A stretch of 64,000 nt of DNA, taken from NCBI RefSeq assembly GCF_001522585.2, contig NZ_CP013373.1, positions 1,302,001 through 1,366,000 of the forward strand, in the 5' to 3' direction. The position numbers were made by a program, and so were the translations under genes. This document shows, piece by piece, positions 1-7,908 of this stretch (its first letter is position 1; each line of letters begins with the position of its first letter). The DNA is from Burkholderia sp. NRF60-BP8. GTDB lineage: Bacteria > Pseudomonadota > Gammaproteobacteria > Burkholderiales > Burkholderiaceae. The notes beneath the pieces are model-generated. The model saw only the letters and a list, made by a program, of their open reading frames with translations, searched no databases and was not told the DNA's origin.

Positions 1-539
1 GCCGGATCGATCTTCAGGAAATGGTCGACGAGATTGAAGAAGCGCTCATAGAACACGCCGGCGGGAATCGTCTCGCTCGCGGTCTTGACGAGCGCATCGT
101 CGCTCGACCCGATCGGCAGCGACAGCGAGCCGAACACGCTGAGGCCGACGCTGGCCGACGTATTCGACTTCTTCAGCGTATAGCGGTCCTGCACGGCGTT
201 CACGTACGCGATGCTCGACGAGCCGTCCGCATTCGCATCCGCGCACACGACGTGAAACTCGATCACGACGTGCATGTCGTTGCTCGGCTGGAAATTCTTG
301 CTGCCGTCGACGGCATCGTTGCGCGACGACGACACCACGTAGCCCTGGCTCAGCAGCGCGCGCCGCGCGGCCTCGCAGGCCGCGTCGGATTTCGAGTGGA
401 ACGTATGCGCATACGGGCTGCTGGTCGCGTCGAACTGTTCCTGCTGGTAGATCGGCTTGGGCGGCGACGAGCATGCCGCCAGCACGGTCGCGGCCGCGAG
501 CGCGCACGAAACGGAAAACAGGCGAAATCGGTTGTGCAT
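1..539 (-). CDS. DUF2242-like lipoprotein (3' end outside window)
   Basis: The gene reads leftward from an ATG at 537-539 and runs off the left edge, so only about 179 codons are visible. The N-terminus is a lipoprotein signal: basic MHNRFR, a hydrophobic stretch, and a lipobox ending LAAC with the lipidated Cys at about residue 23. The mature part starts with a Ser/Pro-rich linker, then a soluble domain with regions such as HTFHSKSDAACEAARRALL and VVIEFHVVCAD. This resembles the DUF2242 lipoproteins of Burkholderia, whose function is unknown. It is probably anchored in the outer membrane. The family name comes from recall of similar proteins, not from a search. Confidence 0.65.
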   Translation of the reverse strand, partial: MHNRFRLFSVSCALAAATVLAACSSPPKPIYQQEQFDATSSPYAHTFHSKSDAACEAARRALLSQGYVVSSSRNDAVDGSKNFQPSNDMHVVIEFHVVCADANADGSSSIAYVNAVQDRYTLKKSNTSASVGLSVFGSLSLPIGSSDDALVKTASETIPAGVFYERFFNLVDHFLKIDP

Positions 540-655
540 GGCGTCTTTCAGAAGGCTCGGCGAGAGGCGGCGCAAGGGTGGTGCCCGGATGGGCGTGCAC
601 ACACGTCTCGTGTGGCCGGGGCGACATTATAGTTTCGTTTGATGTCGCGCTCGCT

Positions 656-1549
656 TCAGACGGCCGGCGCGCCGTGCGCCGCGGCCAGCAAGCGCGACGT
701 CAGCGGATGATGTTCGCCGCGCCGCGAGCGGATCGCGTGGATTTCCTCGGTCACGTCGCCCGCCCGGCCGAGCCGCCTGAGCCCGCGCAACAGCGACGCA
801 TCGTTCGCGCCGAGTTCGCTCAGCGGAAACACGCCGAGGCCGCGCGCCGCGAACACGGCCATCAGCGCGCTGTCCTCGAACTCTCCGGCCACCCGCGGCA
901 CGATCCGCTCGCTTTCCAGCCACCGGTCGAGACGCGCGCGCAATGCCGAATGCGCGGTCGGCAGCAGCACCGGCAGGCCGGCGAGGCACTGCGGAAAGCG
1001 CTGCCGTGCGCTCGGCGTGACGAGTGCCGCGGGCCCGTACCAGTCGACCGGCGACGCGACGAGGCGCTCGCTCGTCACGCGCAGGTTCGACCCGGACGGC
1101 GCGCCTTGACCGGCCAGCACGAGATCCAGATGATGCAGCGCGAGTTCCGCGAGCAGCGCGTCGTGCTCGCCCTCGTGGCACAGCAGCCGCAGCGTGGGCG
1201 TGTCGAGCACCGGGGCCAGGATCGCGTGCGCGGCGAGCTTGGAGATGCCGTCCGCGAGGCCGACCGCGAGCCGCACGGTCGGCTGGCTGGCCGCCGCGCG
1301 TACGTCGTCGGGAATCAGCCGGCCCATCTCGAAGATGACCTCCGCGCGCGCGAAGGCGGCTTGCCCCGCGTCGGTCATCGCGACGCCGCGCCCGGCCGGC
1401 CGCAGCAACTGGTGCCCGAGCGATTTCTCCAGTTCGCGCACCTGCGCGCTGATCGTCTGCACGGCCATGTCCAGCCGGGCGGCCGCACGCGCGAAGCCGC
1501 CTTCCTTCACGACGACCCAGAAATAGTACAGATGTCGAAAATTCAGCAT
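656..1549 (-). CDS. nhaR: NhaR-like LysR-family transcriptional activator
   Basis: This 297-residue protein opens with MLNFRHLYYFWVVVKEGGF and has the LysR winged helix-turn-helix at about residues 4-62 (AAARLDMAVQTISAQVRELE). The substrate-binding domain follows at about 90-290. The opening and overall length match NhaR, about 300 residues in E. coli, which activates Na+/H+ antiporter genes in response to sodium. No nhaA lies beside it; the divergent neighbour is a TerC-family gene 111 bp away. The ATG at 1547-1549 was chosen because the LysR fold begins immediately after it, although the frame stays open far upstream. The family is certain; the NhaR assignment is likely. Its target in this genome cannot be seen here. 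Confidence 0.82.
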   Translation of the reverse strand: MLNFRHLYYFWVVVKEGGFARAAARLDMAVQTISAQVRELEKSLGHQLLRPAGRGVAMTDAGQAAFARAEVIFEMGRLIPDDVRAAASQPTVRLAVGLADGISKLAAHAILAPVLDTPTLRLLCHEGEHDALLAELALHHLDLVLAGQGAPSGSNLRVTSERLVASPVDWYGPAALVTPSARQRFPQCLAGLPVLLPTAHSALRARLDRWLESERIVPRVAGEFEDSALMAVFAARGLGVFPLSELGANDASLLRGLRRLGRAGDVTEEIHAIRSRRGEHHPLTSRLLAAAHGAPAV

Positions 1550-1660
1550 CGGAGCAGGATATATCGTAAAAACCGAACCTAATGTCAGATTCTCTCTGAT
1601 TTTTCCGAAGTGTGGGGGCGGCATATCATCGGGCTTTCCACTTTCGTATCGGCCCATTCC

Positions 1661-2416
1661 ATGGACTACCTGCTGACGCTTGCCGCCGACCCCGCCGTCT
1701 GGGCCGCGCTCCTCACGCTCGTCGTGATGGAAGTCGTGCTCGGCATCGACAACCTGATCTTCATCTCGATCCTCAGCAACAAGCTGCCCGAGGCGCAGCG
1801 CGCGCGGACGCAGCGCCTCGGCATCGCGCTCGCGCTGGTGATGCGCCTCGCGTTGCTGGGCAGCGTCGCGTGGATCGCGAGCCTCACCGAACCCGTGTTC
1901 ACGCTGTTCGACCATGCGTTCTCGTGGCGCGACATGATCCTGCTGTCGGGCGGCCTGTTCCTCGTGTGGAAGGCGACCACCGAGATCCATCACCACGTGT
2001 CGCACGACGGTAACGGCGCGGGCGGGGCCGTCGGTGCGGCCGGCCTGACGGTGTGGGCCGCGATCGGACAGATCGTGATGCTCGACATCGTGTTCTCGAT
2101 CGACAGCATCGTGACCGCGATCGGCATGACCGAGCACGTCCCGATCATGTTCGTCGCCGTGATCGTCGCCGTGGCCGTGATGCTGTTCGCCGCGCAGCCG
2201 CTCGCACGCTTCATCGACCGCAACCCGACGATCGTGATGCTCGCGCTGTCGTTCCTGGTCGTGATCGGCATGACGCTGATCGCCGAAGGATTCGGTTCGC
2301 ACGTGCCGAAGGGGTACATCTATGCGGCGATGGCGTTCTCGGCGTTCGTCGAGGGCATGAACATGCTGGCGCGGCGCGCGAAGGCGAAGCGGGCGGCGCA
2401 CGTGGCGCGCGACTGA
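1661..2416 (+). CDS. TerC-family integral membrane protein
   Basis: This 251-residue, very hydrophobic protein has about seven membrane helices. It shows the TerC signature near the first helix, VLGIDNLIF with Glu24 and Asp30, and a second acidic pair in FSIDSIV around residue 148. Both sit inside helices, as in members of the LysE/TerC transporter superfamily. TerC relatives are linked to tellurium resistance and, in better-studied cases, to Mn2+ export; the substrate here is unknown. The ATG at 1661 was chosen because the conserved N-terminus starts there. A GTG at 1610 in the same frame would add 17 atypical residues. Neither start has a strong Shine-Dalgarno sequence. Confidence 0.85.
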   Translation: MDYLLTLAADPAVWAALLTLVVMEVVLGIDNLIFISILSNKLPEAQRARTQRLGIALALVMRLALLGSVAWIASLTEPVFTLFDHAFSWRDMILLSGGLFLVWKATTEIHHHVSHDGNGAGGAVGAAGLTVWAAIGQIVMLDIVFSIDSIVTAIGMTEHVPIMFVAVIVAVAVMLFAAQPLARFIDRNPTIVMLALSFLVVIGMTLIAEGFGSHVPKGYIYAAMAFSAFVEGMNMLARRAKAKRAAHVARD

Positions 2417-2506
2417 CGCGGCACGCGTGACGCCGGCCGCCGCAGCGGCCGGCTCTTTCACCTCATACGGATTCCGAATGAAATTCGAACGGAAAGGAGA
2501 AATGCG

Positions 2507-2806
2507 ATGAAATGCCCTGTCTGCAAGACGCCCGACCTGCTGATGGCCGAGCGCCAGTCGATCGAGATCGACTACTGTCCGACCTGCCGCGGCGTATGGC
2601 TCGATCGCGGCGAACTCGACAAGCTGATCGCCCGCGAAACCGATGACGCGCCGGCTCGCCGCGACACGCCGGCGCAACGCGATGCGTACGCGCAGCACGG
2701 CCGCGACGACGGCTGGGGGCGCGACGGCCGCTCGCACGACGAGCGATACCGGCACGACGGCCGGCGTCGCAAGAAGTCGGTGTTCGACCTGTTCGATTTC
2801 GATTGA
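2507..2806 (+). CDS. TFIIB-type zinc-ribbon protein
   Basis: This small 99-residue protein has a zinc ribbon at its N-terminus. Cys3-x2-Cys6 and Cys24-x2-Cys27 are followed by the RGVWLDRGEL motif typical of the bacterial zf-TFIIB family. The rest is a low-complexity, charged tail rich in Arg, Asp and His, ending in the aromatic-acidic FDLFDFD. An AAGGAG ribosome binding site lies about 8 bases before the ATG. Members are widespread in proteobacteria and mostly uncharacterised; nucleic-acid or protein binding is assumed. It follows the TerC gene by 90 bp and could be cotranscribed with it. A strong terminator lies 43 bp downstream. Confidence 0.85.
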   Translation: MKCPVCKTPDLLMAERQSIEIDYCPTCRGVWLDRGELDKLIARETDDAPARRDTPAQRDAYAQHGRDDGWGRDGRSHDERYRHDGRRRKKSVFDLFDFD

Positions 2807-2848
2807 ATCTGCCGTCCGCGCGCCCGAATGCGCGCGGCTCGATGCAAC

Positions 2849-2886
2849 AAAGCCCCGCCCGGCATCGCGCCGGTGCGGGGCTTTTT
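2849..2886. terminator. bidirectional intrinsic terminator
   Basis: A stem of AAAGCCCCG pairs with CGGGGCTTT around an 18-base loop and is flanked by A and T runs on either side. It sits between the convergent zinc-ribbon gene and the hsp20 pair, so it can stop transcripts from both directions. Confidence 0.8.
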
Positions 2887-2918
2887 CACGCGCGTCGTGT
2901 CAGGACGCGCATCGACCT

Positions 2919-3329
2919 TTACGCATTGCCGGCCGTCACGTCGATGCGGCGCGGGCGCGTTTCCTCGCGGCGCGGAATCGTCAGCGTCAGCACGCCGTCG
3001 CGCAGGTTCGCGTCGATCCGCGACGTGTCGAGATCGGCGCTCAGCACGAAGGACCGCGCATAGCGCGTCGCCCGCACTTCCGCGTGCCGTACGCGCAGCT
3101 CGGCCGGCGCGTCGATGTGCGTGGCGGCTTCGATCGTCAGCGTATTGTCGTGCACCTTCACGTCGAGGTTCTCGCGCGGCACGCCGGGCAGGTCGGCGCG
3201 CAGTGTGACGCCGCGCGAACCCTCGACGATGTCGACGGACGGGGTGATCGCGGGCCGGCGGGCGGCTTCGGCGGCGGCAGCGTGAACGGTGCCCGGGTGG
3301 CGTTCGGCCAGGGTCGGATTCGTGTTCAT
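2919..3329 (-). CDS. Hsp20/alpha-crystallin family small heat-shock protein (second of pair)
   Basis: This 136-residue protein has an alpha-crystallin domain at about residues 26-132. The domain contains GVTLRADLPGVPRENLDVKV, the ARSFVLSADLD segment, and the characteristic DGVLTLTIPRRE strand near the C-terminus. Small heat-shock proteins are ATP-independent holdases that bind unfolding proteins in the cytoplasm. The usual C-terminal I-x-I anchor is represented only by RRIDV, which is weak. It lies 17 bp downstream of another hsp20 gene on the same strand, so the two are very probably one operon served by the sigma-32-like promoter at 3915-3942. Confidence 0.92.
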   Translation of the reverse strand: MNTNPTLAERHPGTVHAAAAEAARRPAITPSVDIVEGSRGVTLRADLPGVPRENLDVKVHDNTLTIEAATHIDAPAELRVRHAEVRATRYARSFVLSADLDTSRIDANLRDGVLTLTIPRREETRPRRIDVTAGNA

Positions 3330-3346
3330 GTCGGTATCCTGAAGGT

Positions 3347-3787
3347 TTACTGAATGGTGATCGCGCGCGGCTTCGATGCTTCGCGCCGGCCGACGCGAAT
3401 CAGCAGGCAGCCGTTTTCGTAGCGGGCGCTGACCTGGTCGGGGTCCGCGTCGCGCGGCAGTTCGACCACGCGGCGGAACGCGCCGTGAAAGCGCTCCTGC
3501 GCATACGTGCGCACGTCGTCGCCTTCGGTACGCGGCGCCGGTTTGCGCTCGCCGCTGATCGTCAGCAGATCCTTGTCGATCGATACGTCGAAATCGGCCG
3601 CGGCCATGCCGGGCGCGAATGCGACGATCTCGATCGCATCGTCGGTGGCGCCGACGTTGAGTGCGGGAAAGGCGCCGGGGCGCACCGCGCGGATGCCGGA
3701 CGGGCGCTCGCCGAGCAGGCTCGCCATCTGCCGCTGCACGCGGGCGAATTCGTCGAACAGGTCGTTGCCGAAATGGATACCGCTCAT
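3347..3787 (-). CDS. Hsp20/alpha-crystallin family small heat-shock protein (first of pair)
   Basis: This 146-residue small heat-shock protein starts MSGIHFGNDLFDEFARVQRQM, a typical amphipathic N-terminal arm. The alpha-crystallin domain spans about residues 45-140, with VAFAPGMAAADFDVSID, the FRRVVELPRDAD segment and ENGCLLIRVGRRE. It ends PRAITIQ, carrying the I-T-I anchor motif that its downstream partner largely lacks. The ATG at 3785-3787 was chosen because a near-perfect AGGAGGACC precedes it by 3-4 bases; an upstream in-frame start lacks this. Paired hsp20 genes with unlike C-termini suggest hetero-oligomers, which is an inference. Confidence 0.93.
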   Translation of the reverse strand: MSGIHFGNDLFDEFARVQRQMASLLGERPSGIRAVRPGAFPALNVGATDDAIEIVAFAPGMAAADFDVSIDKDLLTISGERKPAPRTEGDDVRTYAQERFHGAFRRVVELPRDADPDQVSARYENGCLLIRVGRREASKPRAITIQ

Positions 3788-3914
3788 GTTGGTCCTCCTG
3801 AACAGGGAACGCGGGAGACGTGACGGCGCGGCGCCTGCGGCGGGCGCGACGGGTGGCTCCACTGGATCGATACGGGGGCGGTGCGTTGCATGAGGCACTG
3901 CCCGACGACGCTTA

Positions 3915-3942
3915 ATTAGTGGCCGCCGTCGCGCATTTCAAG
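3915..3942 (-). promoter_or_regulatory. candidate sigma-32 (heat-shock) promoter for the hsp20 pair
   Basis: On the minus strand a perfect CTTGAAA -35 element (3936-3942) is followed after 13 bases by CCACTAAT (3915-3922), a partial match to the CCCCATNT -10 of heat-shock promoters. The predicted transcript has a leader of about 120 bases before the first hsp20 gene. The -35 match, spacing and location support the call; the -10 is imperfect. Confidence 0.5.
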
Positions 3943-4033
3943 AGGGATTGCGCAATCTGCGTCGACGCGTGCGCGCGGGATTCGATGCGACAATCGGCGC
4001 GGCATATCTGCAGACCAACCACACGGGACAACC

Positions 4034-4951
4034 ATGGACATTCGACGTATCGCGATCGTCGGCGCCGGCGTGATCGGCGCGAGCTGGGCCGCTTTCTACC
4101 TGACGCAGGGCTTCGACGTCGTCGCGACCGACCCGGCCCCGCAGGCCGATGCGCGGCTGCGCGACGCGCTGGCCGCGTTTCTCGGCGAGCGGGCCGCCGA
4201 GCTTGCCGCGCGGCTGTCGTTCGACGCCGATCTCGTGCGTGCGCTGGACGGCGTCGACTTCGTGCAGGAGAGCGGCCCCGAGCGACTCGACCTGAAGCGC
4301 GCGCTCTATCGCCAGATGGACGGCGTGCTGCCCGCGCACGTGCCGATCGCGTCGAGCTCGTCGGGCCTGAAGATGTCCGAGATCCAGACCGCGTGCGCGA
4401 AGCATCCGGAACGCTGCCTGATCGCGCATCCGTTCAATCCGCCGCACCTGATTCCGCTCGTCGAGCTGGTCGGCGGCGATGCGACCGGCCAGGACGTGAT
4501 CGCACGCGTGAAGCGTTTCTACGACGGGCTCGGCAAGCAGACGATCGTCCTGAACAAGGAGATGACCGGCCACGTCGCGAATCGGCTCGCGGCCGCGCTG
4601 TTTCGCGAGGTGTATCACCTCGTCGGCGAAGGCGTCGTGAGCGTCGCCGATGCGGACAAGGCCGTCGCGTGGGGCCCCGGCCTGCGCTGGGGGCTGATGG
4701 GGCAGTGCCTGACCTATCACCTCGGCGGCGGCGCGGGCGGGATCGCGCACTTCCTCGAGCACCTGTCGGGGCCGATCACGAGCTGGTGGGACGACCTCGG
4801 CACGCCTTCGTTCGATCCGGAAGTCGATCGCAAGCTGAACGACGCGCTGCGCGCGATCCAGGGCGAGCGCTCGATGCAGGAACTGGCGGCGGAGCGCGAC
4901 CGGTTGCTCGTCGAGCTGATCGACGCGCGGCGCCGCAGCTTCCTGCCCTGA
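4034..4951 (+). CDS. 3-hydroxyacyl-CoA dehydrogenase family NAD-dependent enzyme
   Basis: This 305-residue protein has an N-terminal Rossmann fold with the NAD-binding motif GAGVIGASW (residues 10-18) and an acidic residue after the second strand (ATDP). The catalytic region includes the SSSSG loop and HPFNPPHLIPLVELV, with the likely catalytic His at residue 132. The C-terminal helical domain includes the conserved KEMTGHVANRL. It is cytoplasmic and should oxidise a beta-hydroxy acid or its CoA ester with NAD+. The length and single C-terminal domain fit the branch that includes L-carnitine dehydrogenase and L-gulonate 3-dehydrogenase as well as hydroxybutyryl-CoA dehydrogenase. No neighbouring gene settles the substrate. 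Confidence 0.85.
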   Translation: MDIRRIAIVGAGVIGASWAAFYLTQGFDVVATDPAPQADARLRDALAAFLGERAAELAARLSFDADLVRALDGVDFVQESGPERLDLKRALYRQMDGVLPAHVPIASSSSGLKMSEIQTACAKHPERCLIAHPFNPPHLIPLVELVGGDATGQDVIARVKRFYDGLGKQTIVLNKEMTGHVANRLAAALFREVYHLVGEGVVSVADADKAVAWGPGLRWGLMGQCLTYHLGGGAGGIAHFLEHLSGPITSWWDDLGTPSFDPEVDRKLNDALRAIQGERSMQELAAERDRLLVELIDARRRSFLP

Positions 4952-4984
4952 TCACGACCCGATCGCGCGCGGCGGCGGCGCCGG

Positions 4985-5266
4985 TCACTGCTGCGACGTT
5001 GCCTGGGGCGCGGGCGGCACATGGGCCAGCCACGCGGGGCTCGCGGCCTGCACGAGTTCGCGATTGCGCGCGCGGGTCGCGGCGTCCGGCGGGTAGTTGC
5101 CGTCGTTCGTCGGTAGTTCGCCGTCGAGATAGGCCTGCTTGAGCTGGTCGACGACTTCCGCGCGCGTGAGGCCCGGTGCGGGCGCCGACGCGTCGGTCTG
5201 GGCAAAGGCGGGGGACAGCAGCGCGGCTGCAGCGGTCGCGGCGGCGAATCGCAGGACGTTCTTCAT
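4985..5266 (-). CDS. DUF4148 exported small protein
   Basis: This 93-residue protein begins with a clear Sec signal peptide: MKNVLRF, an Ala-rich hydrophobic core, and a likely cleavage after AFA at about residue 22. The mature part holds the short DUF4148 motif, LTRAEVVDQLKQAYLDGELP followed by NDGNYPPD, common in Burkholderiales in many paralogues. The protein is probably periplasmic and its function is unknown. It is convergent with the upstream dehydrogenase gene, with 33 bp between the stop codons. Confidence 0.85.
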   Translation of the reverse strand: MKNVLRFAAATAAAALLSPAFAQTDASAPAPGLTRAEVVDQLKQAYLDGELPTNDGNYPPDAATRARNRELVQAASPAWLAHVPPAPQATSQQ

Positions 5267-5407
5267 GGCGGGCTCCGATCAAGGGGACGGGGTATCGGAG
5301 GCGCGTGGCGATGCGCGGCGCGCCTCCGATGGGTCCCATTGTCGCGAGCGGGTGCTGCGCGGACGATGACGCGTGCCGGGCAAAGCCGTCAGGTGCGCAC
5401 GGCGCCG

Positions 5408-6256
5408 TTACAACTCGGCCGCCGCCGCGATCAACGTGGCTTCCAGCGCGAGCGTCGAGCGCGACGCGGCCGCCGGGCGGTCGATCACGTATTCGAGTTC
5501 GCCGAGTTCCGGCAGTCCCGCCTCGAGCCGCGCGAGCCCGGCCGGGATCACGTAGCCGGCGAACGCGCTGACGCCGAGTCCCGCGCTCGCGGCCGCCCGC
5601 AACACCGCGATGCTGCTGCTCACGACGGCGATCCGGTAAGGGCGCCCGACGGCTTCGAGCGATTCGAGCACGCGGCGGCGCGACACGCTCGGTTCCGGAT
5701 GCATCGCGAGCGGCAGCACGGCTTCGTGGCCGGTGATCGGCGAATCGGGGCCGGTGCACCAGTACAGCGGTTCGCTGCGGATCACGCGTCCGCGCCGGCT
5801 GCCGGCGATGCGTTTCGCGAACACGAGATCGTGCCGGCCTTCGTCGAGCGCGTCGAACAGGTCGCCCGACAGCCCGGTCGAGATCGCGAGTTCGACGTCC
5901 GGGTTGCGCTGCACGAAGCTCGCGAGCGCGGCCGTCAGGTGCGCCGACGCGAAATCCTCCGACATCGCGAGCCGCACCTTGCCCGACAGCGGCGGCCCGC
6001 ATACCGACGTGACGGCCTCGTCCATCAGTTCGAGGATGCGCACCGCGTAGCGGAACAGCGCGTCGCCGTGCTGCGACAGGTGCACGTTGCGCGTGTCGCG
6101 CTCGAACAGCGGCCGGTCGAGCAGCTCCTCGAGGCGGCGGATATGCTGGCTGACGGTCGACTGCGACAGGCTCACGCGCTCGGACGCAGCGGTGAAGCTG
6201 CCGGACTGGGCGACGGCGACGAAGCTGCGCAGCAGCTCGGGCGGTAACGGACGCAT
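5408..6256 (-). CDS. LysR-family regulator, probable malonate-locus regulator
   Basis: This 282-residue LysR-type protein has the DNA-binding helix-turn-helix at about residues 8-65 (FTAASERVSLSQSTVSQHIRRLEELLDRPLF) and an effector-binding domain from about 90 to the end. It is divergent from madL-madM-mdcACDEGBH, the usual arrangement for a LysR regulator and its target operon. In Klebsiella a LysR protein, MdcR, controls the malonate decarboxylase genes. The inference is that it activates malonate uptake and decarboxylation in response to malonate or a derivative. A start four codons upstream (6268) is equally possible. The LysR family is certain; the target is inferred from position. Confidence 0.85.
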   Translation of the reverse strand: MRPLPPELLRSFVAVAQSGSFTAASERVSLSQSTVSQHIRRLEELLDRPLFERDTRNVHLSQHGDALFRYAVRILELMDEAVTSVCGPPLSGKVRLAMSEDFASAHLTAALASFVQRNPDVELAISTGLSGDLFDALDEGRHDLVFAKRIAGSRRGRVIRSEPLYWCTGPDSPITGHEAVLPLAMHPEPSVSRRRVLESLEAVGRPYRIAVVSSSIAVLRAAASAGLGVSAFAGYVIPAGLARLEAGLPELGELEYVIDRPAAASRSTLALEATLIAAAAEL

Positions 6257-6583
6257 TGCTAAATCCACTGAATCGGTTTCGACAACTTCATAAATGGCCG
6301 GATTTTGCGGCGCTAGTATCGGATCACGCGCCAGTGCGGCCTCCGCGAAGGGGGCACCGGACGCGTAGCCCGTGTCGCGCCGCCGGTTGCATCGGTCAGT
6401 CTAAGGCATCCGGCGTCCGGCCCGAACCCGCATCATCCCATCGACCCCGAGAACGCGCTCGCACGACGAGCCGCCGGGCCGCGGCGCCCCGCCGCAGGAG
6501 ACGAACAGTCCGCCCGGGATCGGCGTGCGGGCCTGGCTCCCGCGCGCGTCAGGCGCCCGTCACGAAGAGACTGGAGACGACTC
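6257..6583. other. divergent intergenic region between the LysR gene and madL
   Basis: No gene is seen in this 327-bp region. It must hold the promoters and the operator of the LysR regulator. A TAGTAT hexamer at 6314-6319 could be a -10 for the mad-mdc operon; it has no acceptable -35, which would suit an activator-dependent promoter. A GGAGACG ribosome binding site lies just before madL. No clear LysR-type dyad could be fixed by eye. Confidence 0.5.
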
Positions 6584-6979
6584 ATGATCATCTACGGAAC
6601 CGCGCTGCTGGCGTTCTGCCACCTGGCCGGACTGTTTCTCGGCGACCTGCTCGGCGCAGCCATCGGCGTGAAGACCAACGTCGGCGGCGTCGGCATCGCG
6701 ATGCTGCTGCTGATCTGCCTGCGCCTGTGGCTGCATCGGCGCGGCTGGCTGCCGAAGGAGACCGAGGCCGGCGTCGGTTTCTGGGGCGCGATGTACATCC
6801 CGGTCGTCGTCGCGATGGCCGCGAACCAGAACGTCGTCGCCGCGCTCAAGGGCGGGCCGGTCGCGCTGCTGGCCGCCGTCGGCGCGGTCGCGGTCTGCGC
6901 ATGCTGCATCGCGGTACTCGCGCGCATGGGGCGCGACGACACGGCCTTCGCGGGCGTGCCGCAATTCGAAGAACGATAA
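6584..6979 (+). CDS. madL: malonate transporter subunit MadL
   Basis: This 131-residue protein has about four membrane helices. It opens MIIYGTALLAFCHLAGLFLGDLLG and contains GVKTNVGGVGIAMLLL, features of MadL, the smaller subunit of the sodium-dependent malonate carrier first described in Malonomonas rubra. MadL and MadM together import malonate across the inner membrane. It is preceded by GGAG and followed after 11 bp by madM. Its place at the head of the decarboxylase operon supports the substrate. Confidence 0.93.
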   Translation: MIIYGTALLAFCHLAGLFLGDLLGAAIGVKTNVGGVGIAMLLLICLRLWLHRRGWLPKETEAGVGFWGAMYIPVVVAMAANQNVVAALKGGPVALLAAVGAVAVCACCIAVLARMGRDDTAFAGVPQFEER

Positions 6980-6990
6980 CGGAGGCCGCC

Positions 6991-7758
6991 ATGCTGCAGA
7001 TGCTCGAAAAAACCGTCGCCCACAACGGGCTCGTCGCTTCGTTCGCGCTGGTCGGCCTGATCATGTGGCTGTCTTCGATCGCGTCGCGCAAGCTCACGTT
7101 CGGCCGCGTGCACGGCTCGGCGATCGCGATCGTCATCGGTCTCGTGCTCGCGTACGTCGGCGGCGCATTCACCGGCGGCGAGAAGGGCTTGGCCGACGTC
7201 AAGCTGTTCGCCGGCATCGGCCTGATGGGCGGCGCGATGCTGCGCGATTTCGCGATCGTCGCGACCGCGTTCGAGGTGCAGCCGACCGAAGCGCGCAAGG
7301 CCGGGCTCGTCGGCGTCGTGTCGCTGCTGCTCGGCACCGTGCTGCCGTTCATCGTCGGCGCGTGCATCGCGCGCGCGTTCGGCTATACCGATGCGGTCAG
7401 CATGACGACCATCGGCGCGGGCGCCGTCACCTACATCGTCGGGCCCGTCACGGGCGCGGCGATCGGCGCGAGCTCCGACGTGATCGCACTCAGCATCGCG
7501 ACGGGGCTCGTCAAGGCGATCATCGTGATGGTCGGCACGCCGGTCGCGGCCAACTTCATGGGCCTGAAGACGCCGCGCTCCGCGATGATCTTCGGCGGGC
7601 TGGCCGGCACCGTCAGCGGCGTGAGCGCGGGGCTCGCCGCGACCGATCGCCGGCTCGTTCCGTACGGCGCGCTGGTCGCGACGTTCCATACCGGCGTCGG
7701 CTGCCTGCTCGGGCCTTCGCTGCTGTTCTTCACGACGCGCGCGCTGGTCGGCGCATAG
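6991..7758 (+). CDS. madM: malonate transporter subunit MadM
   Basis: This 255-residue, highly hydrophobic protein has about eight membrane helices and is close in length to Malonomonas MadM. It contains glycine-rich membrane segments such as GAGAVTYIVGPVTGAAIGASSDVIAL and a partly repeated topology. With MadL it forms the malonate carrier. A GGAGGCCGCC sequence directly precedes the ATG at 6991. After the stop there are 150 bp with a GC-rich hairpin (cggccggcgcgtgccggccg, about 7780-7799) before mdcA, so transcription may be tuned between uptake and enzyme genes. Confidence 0.93.
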   Translation: MLQMLEKTVAHNGLVASFALVGLIMWLSSIASRKLTFGRVHGSAIAIVIGLVLAYVGGAFTGGEKGLADVKLFAGIGLMGGAMLRDFAIVATAFEVQPTEARKAGLVGVVSLLLGTVLPFIVGACIARAFGYTDAVSMTTIGAGAVTYIVGPVTGAAIGASSDVIALSIATGLVKAIIVMVGTPVAANFMGLKTPRSAMIFGGLAGTVSGVSAGLAATDRRLVPYGALVATFHTGVGCLLGPSLLFFTTRALVGA

Positions 7759-7908
7759 CCGCCGAGTGCGATCCGGGCGGCCGGCGCGTGCCGGCCGCGG
7801 CGGGCCGCATCCATCGCGGCGTCCTCTGAGTCGCATTCGTCAACATCATCAATCGGCGGCGGCGCCAGGCTTAGAATGCCGCTGAACCATCGAAGCGGAG
7901 AACTGTTC

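Noticed and set aside
1585..1604. TCAGA-TCTGA hairpin followed by five T residues
   Set aside because: The stem is only five AT-rich base pairs and lies between divergent genes, where a terminator has no clear use.
1550..1660. A possible manganese (yybP-ykoY) riboswitch before the TerC gene
   Set aside because: TerC-family genes are often preceded by this riboswitch, but its conserved loops are absent here and the space is too short.
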